Source: DASRFR01 sp035651455 (lineage in GTDB: Bacteria > Acidobacteriota > Terriglobia > Terriglobales > Acidobacteriaceae). From it: a stretch of 13,442 nt of DNA. The position numbers and the translations under genes are program-made. Numbering within the stretch: position 1 is the first letter of the stretch; each line of letters opens with the position of its first letter. The notes under the pieces were generated by a model. That model saw only the letters and a list, made by a program, of their open reading frames with translations. It was not told the origin of the DNA and did not search any database. Shown piece by piece: positions 6,505 to 13,442 of this stretch. The stretch is from the NCBI GenBank assembly GCA_035651455.1, contig DASRFR010000044.1:1-13442 (forward strand), in the 5' to 3' direction.

Positions 6505-8184
6505 ATGCGTGCGAAGTTTCTCGTCCCAATTTGCCTGCTCGTTTTGATTACGTTCTTCTTGGGAACAACCCTCCATGCGGCCAGCTTTGTTGCCGGGGAT
6601 ACGTACAACGTGGGAACCACTCCGCGCTACGTGGGCTTGGGCGATTTCAACGGAGACGGCAAGTTGGATATGGCGGTCGTGAACTATGGCAGCGATTCAG
6701 TCAGTATCCTGCTAGGCAACGGCGATGGAACCTTCCAGCCTTTCACCACTCTTTCGGTGGGCAGCAAGCCGTGGTCTCTGGCCATCGGCGACTTTAACAA
6801 GGACAACAAGCTTGACTTGGTGGTCACGCCCAACGCATTGAGCGTTGTCGATCTGTTGCTGGGCAATGGGGATGGCACCTTCCAGGCCGCCACCACCATC
6901 AACGTTCAACATAATCCGATCAACGTCGCCGCGGCTGATCTGAATAAAGATGGGAAGCTCGATCTCGCTGTCGTTAACCACGCGAGCAACACGGTCAGCA
7001 TTCTCCTGGGTAACGGAAATGGCACGTTTCAAGCGCCCAAGAACTTCGCGGTAGGGACAGAGTGCCGGTGGGTCGCAGCGGAGGATTTCAATGGCGATGG
7101 CAAGTTAGACCTGGTGGTCGCCAATGGAGGGGATGACAACATCGGCGTGCTGCTGGGCAATGGCGACGGCACCTTTCAGGCACAGGTGACCTATCCGAGC
7201 GGCTCGACGCCCGTAGCCGTGGCGGTTGGCGACTTCAACAACGACGGCAAGATCGACGTGGTGGATGGAGATCTGAAGGCAGCTTCCGCCAGCGTTTTCC
7301 TGGGCAATGGTAACGGCACCTTTCAAGCGGCAGTTCCCTACACGGTGGGACAAGATCCATTTACCGTCGAGACCGCAGACTTCAATGGTGACGGCAACCT
7401 CGACATCGCTACCGCCAACCAGAACAGCAACAACCTTAGCGTACTGATGGGTCGCGGCGACGGCACATTCCAGCCGGCTACTAATTACGCCGCCGGGCCC
7501 GGCACCGAAGGCCTGGCGGTGGGCGATCTGAATGGGGACGGCGCTCCTGACCTGGTGGTCACGAACGGCAACGTAACTACGGTAGAGGTCTTCCTCAACA
7601 CGGGCGGGACGTTCATCCAGACCACGAGTTCACTGAATCCATCGTCGTTCGGCCAGACGGTGACCTTTAGCGTGACGGTGACCGCGTCCATCGCCGGATC
7701 CGGCCAGCCAACGGGCACGGTTACTTTCAAGGACGGAACAGTGGCGCTTGGTACGGTGCCGTTGACGTCCGGCATCGCGAGCCTCCAAACCTCGAAACTC
7801 GCGGCCGGCTTGCATAATATTTCCGCCTCCTACTCGGGGGATGGCAACTTCAATCCGCACGTCGGCGCTCCGTTGCAGCAAACGGTGAACAAGGCAAAGA
7901 CTACGACTGGACTTACCTCGTCGTTGAACCCGTCGAGAGTAGGCCAGCAGGTCACGTTTACTGCTACGGTGCGGCCGACTACGTCAGGCAGGCCAACGGG
8001 CTCTGTGACTTTCAAAGATGGGACGACAACCCTGGGGACGGTGAAGTTGAACAGCAACGCCCAGGCAGCGCTGTCGACCTCTTCTTTGTCGCAAGGACAG
8101 CACTCGATCCGGGCACAGTATGGAGGGGACAAGAATTTTGTCGGGAGTACGTCCGCCATCCTGAAGCAGACGGTTAATCCTTGA
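6505..8184 (+). CDS. Secreted FG-GAP/VCBS seven-repeat beta-propeller with two C-terminal Ig-like domains
   Basis: 559 residues. The ATG at 6505 follows GAGGTAGG directly upstream. A signal peptide covers residues 1-25 (cut near LHA-A). Residues of about 30-370 hold seven repeats of the form DFNGDGKLDxxV, then LLGNGDGTFQ. The DxNxDGxxD calcium-binding loop is kept in most copies, while repeat 2 has DFNKDNKLD and repeat 7 has a degenerate end (FLNTGGTF). Seven copies match a complete integrin-alpha-like seven-bladed propeller. Two Ig-like domains of about 93 residues follow, at 373-466 and 467-559. Each opens with SSLNPS, includes PTG(T/S)VTFKDG, then GTVxL, then SYSGDGNF or QYGGDKNF, and ends QTVN, as in Big_3_5 domains. 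The role is probably adhesion or ligand binding outside the cell. No catalytic motif and no C-terminal sorting signal is seen, because the chain ends with the last Ig strand (QTVNP). Confidence 0.9.
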   Translation: MRAKFLVPICLLVLITFFLGTTLHAASFVAGDTYNVGTTPRYVGLGDFNGDGKLDMAVVNYGSDSVSILLGNGDGTFQPFTTLSVGSKPWSLAIGDFNKDNKLDLVVTPNALSVVDLLLGNGDGTFQAATTINVQHNPINVAAADLNKDGKLDLAVVNHASNTVSILLGNGNGTFQAPKNFAVGTECRWVAAEDFNGDGKLDLVVANGGDDNIGVLLGNGDGTFQAQVTYPSGSTPVAVAVGDFNNDGKIDVVDGDLKAASASVFLGNGNGTFQAAVPYTVGQDPFTVETADFNGDGNLDIATANQNSNNLSVLMGRGDGTFQPATNYAAGPGTEGLAVGDLNGDGAPDLVVTNGNVTTVEVFLNTGGTFIQTTSSLNPSSFGQTVTFSVTVTASIAGSGQPTGTVTFKDGTVALGTVPLTSGIASLQTSKLAAGLHNISASYSGDGNFNPHVGAPLQQTVNKAKTTTGLTSSLNPSRVGQQVTFTATVRPTTSGRPTGSVTFKDGTTTLGTVKLNSNAQAALSTSSLSQGQHSIRAQYGGDKNFVGSTSAILKQTVNP

Positions 8185-8234
8185 GATATGCCGAGCGCAG
8201 CCGAAGTGTTCTGGCTACACGAGCGACAAAGGCT

Positions 8235-8250
8235 GGCAACTTAGGTTGCC
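8235..8250 (+). terminator. Short hairpin after the FG-GAP gene
   Basis: GGCAAC (8235-8240) and GTTGCC (8245-8250) form a 6-bp stem with a 4-base loop, about 50 bases after the stop at 8184. Only three Ts follow. It is a weak terminator candidate, or an attenuating stem ahead of the next gene at 8322. Confidence 0.3.
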
Positions 8251-8321
8251 TTTGTGGTCTCAAATAGGGGCCTTCCCTGGCTGCCTGTTACCGGGCGGAA
8301 TGTACCTGATGGAGCTGGTCC

Positions 8322-9893
8322 ATGAAATTTCGCACAAGTCTCCACTTCGCGCTGTTGATTGCAGGATTCGGGTTCCTGGGCATCGGCCCTCAAACCAAGC
8401 TTGCGGCTCAAACCACCGCGAGCGTTCTCACCTGGCACAACGATAATTCGCGGACCGGGCAGAATCTGAACGAAACGACACTGACGACGGGGAACGTGAA
8501 TTCCACCGAGTTCGGCAAAGTTTTCTCCTTTCCGGTGGACGGCCTGGTGTACGCGCAACCGCTTTATGTCCCCAACGTGAGCATTCCCCGGCGCGGCACG
8601 TTCAACACGGTATTTGTCGCGACCGAGCACGACAGCATTTATGCGTTTGACGCCGACGGCGAGGTCACGACGCCTCTGTGGCACGTCAGCTTTATCAATC
8701 CCTCCAAAGGCATCACTACGATTTCCACGCAGAGTCAGCATTGCGATTCGATGAAGCCCGAGGTCGGTATCACCGGCACTCCGGTGATCGACGCCAGCAC
8801 CGGAACCTTGTACGTAGTGGCGGCCACCAGCGAACAGGGCAAAGCCGTACAACGGCTGCACGCGCTCGATATCACCACCGGCCGCGAGAAATTCGGGGGT
8901 CCAGTGATTCTTCAGGCCAACGTTTCCGGGGTTCGCTTCGATGCCACCCTGATCCAGCGCACCGGCCTCCTGCTGCTCAACGGGACGGTGTACATCGGGT
9001 ATGCGTCGCTGTGTGATCCCCATCCGTATCACGGCTGGATTTTCGGGTACAGCGCGCAAAATGTGCAGACGCAGGTGGCTGCCTTTGTGACCACGCCCAA
9101 CGGCGACAAGGGGGGAATCTGGCAGAGCGGCGCGGGCCTGGCTGCCGACAATACCGGCAATATTTTTGTGATGGACGGGGACGGCTCATTCGACGCCAGC
9201 ACCGGCGGAAGCGACTATGGCATGTCGATGATGCGCTTGAGTACTGCATCAGGCCTGCAGGTGACTGACTACTTCACGCCATGGAATGAGGACACGCTGT
9301 CCAACAGCGACTACGACCTGGGTTCCGGCGGTGTGCTGCTGTTGCCTACGCAAAGCGGGCAACATCCCAACGAGGCGCTGGGGGCGGACAAAGAAGGAAA
9401 GATTTTCGTCGTCGATCGTGATCACATGGGGGGATTCAATCCCACGCGAAACCCGATCGTGCAGACATTGAAGACGCCCGCGCAAGGTTATTTCAGCACC
9501 CCCGCGTATTGGCAACAGGATGTGTATTACTCCGGCATAGGCGACTATCTGAGCATGTATCCGCTGAATAGTGGAATGCTGCCGAAATCACCCGCCTCAC
9601 ATTCCAACACGAAGTTCGGCTTTCCCGGCAGCACTCCGTCGATTTCGGCGAACGGCTCGAGCGCCGGTATCGTGTGGGCGATTCAAATGCCCGGCAATCC
9701 TGGTCCGGCTGTGCTGCACGCTTATGACGCTAGCAACGTGAGCAACGAGCTCTACAACAGCAATCAGGCGGGAAATCGCGATCATCCCGGGCAAGCCGTG
9801 AAGTTCACAGTTCCGACAGTGGCTAACGGCAGGGTGTATGTCGGGACACAAGCAGAGCTGGACGTCTACGGCCTGTTCTCGCAGAAGCCGTAG
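8322..9893 (+). CDS. Secreted PQQ-like repeat beta-propeller protein
   Basis: 523 residues, ATG at 8322 with GGAG about ten bases upstream. Residues 1-30 form a signal peptide (FALLIAGFGFLGIG core, cut near LAAQ). The mature protein opens with LTWHNDNSRTGQNLNE, typical of a widespread secreted family often labelled quinoprotein or pyrrolo-quinoline quinone in Acidobacteria. Blade-like repeats follow: VFVATEHDSIYAFDADG (about 95-112), LHALDITTGREKF (about 178-190, the A-D-x-x-T-G form of the PQQ repeat), GLAADNTGNIFVMDGDG (about 268), GKIFVVDRDHMGGF (about 359), LHAYDASN (about 465) and GRVYVGTQAELDVYGLF (about 504-520). I see no clear PQQ- and calcium-coordinating active site or adjacent cytochrome domain, so this may be a structural or binding propeller and not a dehydrogenase. 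It is the last of the three plus-strand genes and converges on galE with 89 bases between stops. Confidence 0.8.
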   Translation: MKFRTSLHFALLIAGFGFLGIGPQTKLAAQTTASVLTWHNDNSRTGQNLNETTLTTGNVNSTEFGKVFSFPVDGLVYAQPLYVPNVSIPRRGTFNTVFVATEHDSIYAFDADGEVTTPLWHVSFINPSKGITTISTQSQHCDSMKPEVGITGTPVIDASTGTLYVVAATSEQGKAVQRLHALDITTGREKFGGPVILQANVSGVRFDATLIQRTGLLLLNGTVYIGYASLCDPHPYHGWIFGYSAQNVQTQVAAFVTTPNGDKGGIWQSGAGLAADNTGNIFVMDGDGSFDASTGGSDYGMSMMRLSTASGLQVTDYFTPWNEDTLSNSDYDLGSGGVLLLPTQSGQHPNEALGADKEGKIFVVDRDHMGGFNPTRNPIVQTLKTPAQGYFSTPAYWQQDVYYSGIGDYLSMYPLNSGMLPKSPASHSNTKFGFPGSTPSISANGSSAGIVWAIQMPGNPGPAVLHAYDASNVSNELYNSNQAGNRDHPGQAVKFTVPTVANGRVYVGTQAELDVYGLFSQKP

Positions 9894-9894
9894 T

Positions 9895-9906
9895 TGCACG
9901 CGTGCA
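9895..9906. repeat. 12-bp palindrome TGCACGCGTGCA between convergent genes
   Basis: The perfect palindrome starts two bases after the stop of the PQQ-like gene, in the 89-base gap before the galE stop. With no loop and no T-run it is not a standard terminator. It may be a protein-binding site or chance. Confidence 0.35.
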
Positions 9907-9982
9907 GAAAGAAACACAGGTCGACGCGGAAATCGCGCTCGAACCGGCGCAGGTTAACGGCCGTGCTGTTCAGCGCCGCAAC

Positions 9983-10984
9983 TCATCCACACTGCTTTAC
10001 GGCAACGCTCTTCATCAAGCGCTCGCGGCCGGTGTGCATCCAGTGCCAGGCGGTCTTGACCATATCGTGTAAAGAGCGCTGCGGCTTCCAGCCCAGCAGC
10101 TTGGCAGCCTTGGCAGGATCGGCGACCAGGCTGGGCGGATCTCCGGAGCGACGCGGAACAATTTTTCGCGGCACTTGCTTGCCCGTCATTTCCTCGACCG
10201 CGGTAATCACTTCCTTGACCGAGCTTCCGCGCCCGGTAGCCAGGTTCATGGAGTCCGGCTTGCCGCCCTTCTCCAGGTATTTCAGCGCCAGGACATGCGC
10301 CTCGGCCAAATCATTGACGTGGATGTAGTCGCGGATGCAGGTGCCATCCGGCGTGGGATAGTCGGTGCCAAACACTTCTAACTGCTCGCGCTCGCCGAGA
10401 ATGGCGGTAAGGCAGGCGGGAATGAGGTGTGTCTCGGGACGGTGCAGTTCCCCGATTTCGCCACTCTCGTCGGCGCCGGCCGCGTTGAAATAGCGCAGCG
10501 CCACGTAACGAAGACCGTACGCCTGCTGGTATGCCTCCATCGCATTTTCAACCAGGAGCTTGGTAATGCCATAAGGATTGCAGGGCTGCTTCATGGTCTC
10601 TTCGCGAATGGGGCTCTCTTTAGGAGCGCCGTAGACCGAACATGTGGAGGAAAAGATAATGTTCTTCACACCGCTATCCATGGCGGTGTGCAGCATGTTC
10701 AGACTACCCTCCACGTTATTGTGATAGTACTTGCGCGGATTCTTGACCGACTCTGGCACCAGCGAGTTGGCCGCGAAATGCATGACGGCATCGACCCTCT
10801 TCATGGCAGACGCGAGCTTGGCCGTATCCGCCACCTCGCCGACGACCATCTCGAAACCTTCCGCCAGCTCCGGATAGCCGGTAGAGAGATTGTCGTAGAT
10901 CAATACGTCATAGCCGTGGCGCCGCAGGCTGCGCGCCGCATGACTTCCGATGTATCCCGCTCCCCCGATGACTAGTACCGACAC
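9983..10984 (-). CDS. galE: UDP-glucose 4-epimerase family protein (GalE)
   Basis: 333 residues (E. coli GalE has 338), GTG start at 10984 with AAGG upstream. It is a cytoplasmic extended SDR that interconverts UDP-Glc and UDP-Gal, possibly also the N-acetyl forms, using tightly bound NAD. Seen: the Rossmann motif GGAGYIG (7-13), SSTCSVYG (112-119, T114 at the catalytic Ser/Thr position), catalytic Y138-G-I-T-K142, RYFNAAGA (164-171), HLIP (186-189), GTDYPTPDGTCIRDYIHV (206-223) and RRSGDPPSLVAD (278-289). All family landmarks are intact. The residue aligned with E. coli Y299, which restricts the sugar pocket, is L286, so wider substrate use is possible (inference). It is the last gene of the minus-strand polysaccharide block, 119 bases after the SDR gene, and may have its own promoter there. 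Confidence 0.93.
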   Translation of the reverse strand: MSVLVIGGAGYIGSHAARSLRRHGYDVLIYDNLSTGYPELAEGFEMVVGEVADTAKLASAMKRVDAVMHFAANSLVPESVKNPRKYYHNNVEGSLNMLHTAMDSGVKNIIFSSTCSVYGAPKESPIREETMKQPCNPYGITKLLVENAMEAYQQAYGLRYVALRYFNAAGADESGEIGELHRPETHLIPACLTAILGEREQLEVFGTDYPTPDGTCIRDYIHVNDLAEAHVLALKYLEKGGKPDSMNLATGRGSSVKEVITAVEEMTGKQVPRKIVPRRSGDPPSLVADPAKAAKLLGWKPQRSLHDMVKTAWHWMHTGRERLMKSVAVKQCG

Positions 10985-10998
10985 GCCCTTGCCTTTCC

Positions 10999-11014
10999 GC
11001 AGCCGCGAGGCTGC
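10999..11014 (-). other. Small hairpin in the leader of galE
   Basis: GCAGCC (10999-11004) and GGCTGC (11009-11014) can pair over 6 bp with a 4-base loop, ending 15 bases before the galE start on the minus strand. It might affect access to the ribosome binding site. Such a short stem may be chance. Confidence 0.2.
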
Positions 11015-11103
11015 TTCCCTGTGTTTGCCTGAAAAAATTTCATTACAGAATTGTTATTGCGAACGCAGCGGGGAACCTGCTTTTACGCATCTATGCCCTG
11101 CCC

Positions 11104-12090
11104 CTACACCGCCGCCATCTTGTGTACTTCGATCCCGGTGTCGATGTCCTTGAAGGTCAGGATGTTCGAGTACATGGGATTATCCCAATCCTTGAACTTG
11201 TCCATGTTATCGATCAGGTTGTTGACAATGGCTTTCACATCGCCCGTGGGATGGAAACTGAGAACGTTGGCTGCCTTCTCGATGCTGACCTTGTAATTGC
11301 GGAAATCCTGCACGTGCTTGATGACCAGGTTCACGCGCGCATCCAGCCGTTCCTCAATCGCGGTTTTGATCAGGTCTCCGACTTCGCCCACGGTGTAATT
11401 GCCGGAGGCGACGTTGAACACACCGGAGATGCTCTGATTGGCTTCGACAGCGCGCGTGTACGCAGTCGCCGCGTCCTCGATGCTGAGGATGGGACGCCAG
11501 ATCGAGGGATTGTTGACGGTAATCGTATGGTCCCGCATGGCGGTCTTGAACATGGTGTTGATGATCAGGTCCAGGCGCATGCGCGGGCTGTAGCCGGAAA
11601 TTGTTCCCTTGCGGAGGGAGATAACCGAGAAATCCTTGTCGACAAGCTGCATGACCGCCTGCTCGCCCTGCAGCTTGGAGATGCCGTAGGGATAGCTCGA
11701 ACTCACCGGCCGCGTCTCGTCATACAACTCGTTTTCCGTGTAGCCGTACACTGAGCACGAACTCGCGTATACGTAGCGCTTCACCTTGGCGATTTTTGCG
11801 ATGTAGCCGAGGTAGGCCGGAGCGGCGGCATTGAAGATGAAGTTCTTGCTGGGCGAGTACTCGGCCATGGGATCGTTGGACAGCCCGCCCAAGAAGATGA
11901 CCTGGTCGTAGGCGTGGAGATCCTCGGCGGTGAGATGAAAGATGTCCTTGTTCAGAATGCCGGTCTGCCGCGGCAGATGATTGCCGAACCAGAACAGGTC
12001 GACGACGTCGACCTTGTATCCGCGCTCCTGTAATTTCGGGATCAGCACCGATCCCACATAACCCGCGCCACCGGCAATAAGTAACTTCAT
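11104..12090 (-). CDS. Extended SDR NAD(P)-dependent nucleotide-sugar epimerase/dehydratase
   Basis: 328 residues. The ATG at 12090 has GGAG (12100-12097) six bases upstream. The N-terminal Rossmann motif GGAGYVG spans residues 7-13, with acidic D31 ending strand 2 (VDVVD), which suggests NAD binding. The catalytic set is SSCSVYG (110-116, S111 at the Ser/Thr position) and Y135-G-I-S-K139. RKGTISGYSPRMRLD (160-174) and RPILSIEDAATA (199-210) are typical of epimerase/dehydratase members that act on nucleotide-linked sugars. The exact reaction cannot be read from the sequence. The protein is clearly not a second GalE: it lacks the RYFNAAGA and TPDGTCIRDY motifs. It lies 95 bases after the WecG-like gene and 119 before galE, all on one strand, so it most likely tailors a precursor sugar for the same glycan. 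Confidence 0.88.
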   Translation of the reverse strand: MKLLIAGGAGYVGSVLIPKLQERGYKVDVVDLFWFGNHLPRQTGILNKDIFHLTAEDLHAYDQVIFLGGLSNDPMAEYSPSKNFIFNAAAPAYLGYIAKIAKVKRYVYASSCSVYGYTENELYDETRPVSSSYPYGISKLQGEQAVMQLVDKDFSVISLRKGTISGYSPRMRLDLIINTMFKTAMRDHTITVNNPSIWRPILSIEDAATAYTRAVEANQSISGVFNVASGNYTVGEVGDLIKTAIEERLDARVNLVIKHVQDFRNYKVSIEKAANVLSFHPTGDVKAIVNNLIDNMDKFKDWDNPMYSNILTFKDIDTGIEVHKMAAV

Positions 12091-12185
12091 TTTCGTCTCC
12101 AGGTTCAGCTCAGGATCAACTCGACTCTACACCCAAACCGGGTCAGCTTGCAGGAGTCATCGGCCAGGCGTCCCCGCAATTTTTG

Positions 12186-12986
12186 TTATTGAAACTTCTT
12201 CACCTTGGCCATCTCGAGTCCCACGTTCCAGGCGAACAGCGGGCCATTCACCAGGTAACGCCGCCACAGCCGTTTGGGCTCATGAGACAGGCGGAAGAAC
12301 CATTCCAGCCCGTTCTCTTGCATCCAGCGCGGCGCCTGCTTCAGCTTGCCGACGTGGAAGTCGAAGGCTGCGCCAACGCCGATCAGCACCGGCACGCTCA
12401 GGTAGTTGCGGAACTCGTACATCCACTTTTCCTGCCGCGGTGCGCCCAGTCCAACCCACACGATGTCCGGCTGCACCGACTCGATAGCCTCGATCAGCCG
12501 TTCTTTTTCCTGCTGCGGCAACGGCCATACACCTTGCGGGGGCGGCGGGTAGATGCCCACGCAGCGCGTGCCCCACTTCTTCGCGCTCACTTCCGCCATC
12601 TGCTCCGACACTTTGTTGCCGTAGAAGAAATGTTTGTATTTTGAACCGGTCTCGGCGAGGAAGGTCCCCATGAGCTCCGGACCATAGACCCGGCGCTTCA
12701 TGTAGCTGTAGCCATGCTTGCGGGCGAGCCAGACCAGGGGTGTGCCGTCGGTGGTAATCAGGTCGGCCGCATTCAGAATTTTCCGCAGTTCCGGCTCTTT
12801 CAGCGCTTCCGAAACGCCGTGCATGCCGGTGGGACACACGTAATGGACAGCGCTGCGCTCCTTAATCCAGTGCTCCAGGATGTTGACCGCGTCCGGAATC
12901 TGCACGCAGTGCACGCGTACGCCGACCACCCGGTAATTCGGAATGTTCACTTCGCCCGACTGCGGTATGACTACGCTGCTCGGCAT
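12186..12986 (-). CDS. WecG/TagA/CpsF family glycosyltransferase (GT26)
   Basis: 266 residues from the ATG at 12986, chosen because GGAGGGG (12995-12989) sits right before it. An in-frame ATG at 13118 would add 44 residues unlike the family and overlap the upstream gene deeply. The family transfers a sugar, for example ManNAc or its uronate, from a UDP donor to undecaprenyl-diphosphate-linked GlcNAc at the inner membrane face, an early step in surface polysaccharide or teichoic acid assembly. Motifs: CPTG (51-54, T53 near the conserved Thr), ADLITTDGTPLVW (74-86, with D80 as the likely catalytic base), GLGAPRQEKW (179-188), GVGAAFDF (203-210) and the C-terminal APRWMQENGLEWFFRL with EPKRLWRRY (218-243). 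The length matches the family. The start overlaps the GT4 stop by 16 bases, suggesting translational coupling. The actual donor sugar is unknown. Confidence 0.92.
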   Translation of the reverse strand: MPSSVVIPQSGEVNIPNYRVVGVRVHCVQIPDAVNILEHWIKERSAVHYVCPTGMHGVSEALKEPELRKILNAADLITTDGTPLVWLARKHGYSYMKRRVYGPELMGTFLAETGSKYKHFFYGNKVSEQMAEVSAKKWGTRCVGIYPPPPQGVWPLPQQEKERLIEAIESVQPDIVWVGLGAPRQEKWMYEFRNYLSVPVLIGVGAAFDFHVGKLKQAPRWMQENGLEWFFRLSHEPKRLWRRYLVNGPLFAWNVGLEMAKVKKFQ

Positions 12987-13442
12987 TTCCCCTCCATGGC
13001 TCGCTGATAAATGCCCATCAGCATGGGATAGTTTTTCTCGGCAGTGTACTTCGCCTCGTAATCCTTGCGGGCTTCGCTGCCCATGGTGCGCATTTCCTGC
13101 GGGTGGTTCCACGCCCATTCGACTTTTTGCGCGAGATCATCGGCATCGCCCGGCGTGAAGTGCAGACCCGTGCGGCGGTCGCTCACGATTTCCTGCATGG
13201 ATCCCATGCGGCTGCAAATCACCGGAGTGCCGCAGGCAAACGATTCCGCCAGCGTCATGGGAAAGCCTTCGTACCACTCACTGGGGAAGACCAGGAAACG
13301 GGCGTTGCTCAGCATGGCAATCGTCTGCTCGCGTGGAACCTTGCCTTTAAATTCCAAGTTAGGGATTGTTTCCTGCGCGGCGCGCGTCCGCAGCATTTCT
13401 TCTTCCGGGCCGCCGCCAAGGATGTAAATGGGGATGGAAAGT
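12971..13442 (-). CDS. GT4-type glycosyltransferase, C-terminal part (N-terminus beyond window edge)
   Basis: The frame is open from the right edge to a stop at 12971-12973, giving 156 visible residues. It begins with IPIYILGGGPEEEML, the first strand and loop of the C-terminal Rossmann domain in GT-B glycosyltransferases of family GT4. Then come VPREQTIAMLSNARFLVFPS and the donor-binding E-x7-E motif EGFPMTLAE (visible residues 58-66), followed by ACGTPVICSRMGSMQEIV and TGLHFTPGDADDLA. This is the canonical order for retaining transferases that use nucleotide sugars. The N-terminal acceptor domain, about 200 or more residues, lies outside the window, so the acceptor and linkage are unknown. 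Its stop overlaps the start of the WecG-like gene, placing it in the same operon for surface or exported polysaccharide assembly. Confidence 0.92.
   Translation of the reverse strand, partial: LSIPIYILGGGPEEEMLRTRAAQETIPNLEFKGKVPREQTIAMLSNARFLVFPSEWYEGFPMTLAESFACGTPVICSRMGSMQEIVSDRRTGLHFTPGDADDLAQKVEWAWNHPQEMRTMGSEARKDYEAKYTAEKNYPMLMGIYQRAMEGKCRAA
12989..12995 (-). promoter_or_regulatory. Ribosome binding site setting the WecG-like gene start
   Basis: On the minus strand GGAGGGG lies two bases before the ATG at 12986 (GGAGG with a 4-base spacer). It falls inside the last codons of the upstream glycosyltransferase gene and supports the 266-residue form of the protein. Confidence 0.65.

Noticed and set aside
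6616..7620. A CRISPR-like array suggested by recurring CTGGGCAATGG segments
   Set aside because: The recurrences are in frame, about 150-200 bases apart and encode the LLGNGDGTFQ motif of FG-GAP repeats, so they are protein repeats.
8241..9059. A 272-codon open frame on the minus strand
   Set aside because: It is antisense to the start of the PQQ-like gene, with no ribosome site or family motif.
12987..13118. An N-terminal extension of the WecG-like protein from an ATG at 13118
   Set aside because: The 44 extra residues are low-complexity shadow of the GT4 gene, and the ATG at 12986 has a strong ribosome binding site and gives the family's usual length.

Overview
The window looks like an accessory, cell-surface region from a member of the Acidobacteria (Terriglobia-like). 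This is inferred from gene content: FG-GAP/VCBS propellers fused to Big_3_5-type Ig domains, a secreted PQQ-like propeller of the 'LTWHNDNSRTGQN' kind, a glycine-linker lipoprotein with transthyretin-like repeats, moderately high G+C, and clear Shine-Dalgarno sites. No 16S rRNA gene, tRNA or other taxonomic marker is present, so the placement is tentative. No rRNA, tRNA, CRISPR array, transposase gene or integrase was seen.

Layout. (1) Positions 1-4245, minus strand: a large lipoprotein with three N-terminal Ig/transthyretin-like repeats and a C-terminal right-handed parallel beta-helix (1054-4245). It is followed 94 bases downstream by a secreted protein that looks like a TIM-barrel glycoside hydrolase and runs off the left edge (1-959). 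(2) Positions 4246-4827: a divergent intergenic region with no convincing gene. It holds five GGGACA/TGTCCC hexamers within about 140 bp, including two 12-bp palindromes, and a candidate promoter for the plus-strand genes. (3) Positions 4828-9893, plus strand: three consecutive secreted proteins, all predicted or known beta-propeller types. They are an uncharacterised sialidase-like protein (4828-6321), a seven-repeat FG-GAP propeller with two Ig domains (6505-8184) and a PQQ-like repeat propeller (8322-9893). The gaps between them hold hairpins. (4) Positions 9983-13442, minus strand, converging on the previous block: the 3' end of a polysaccharide-biosynthesis operon. In transcription order it has the C-terminal half of a GT4 glycosyltransferase (cut by the right edge), a WecG/TagA/CpsF glycosyltransferase overlapping it by 16 bases, an extended SDR nucleotide-sugar epimerase/dehydratase, and a GalE-type epimerase.

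How the genes may fit together (inference). The right-hand operon supplies nucleotide sugars and glycosyl transfer onto a lipid carrier for an exported or surface glycan. The left part encodes exported proteins: one beta-helix lipoprotein of a fold used by polysaccharide lyases and hydrolases, one hydrolase-like barrel, and three propellers suited to adhesion or glycan binding. The most interesting points are the clustering of secreted beta-helix and propeller proteins next to glycan synthesis, the uncharacterised 497-residue protein, the palindrome cluster in the divergent promoter region, and a GalE whose substrate-gating tyrosine is replaced by leucine.
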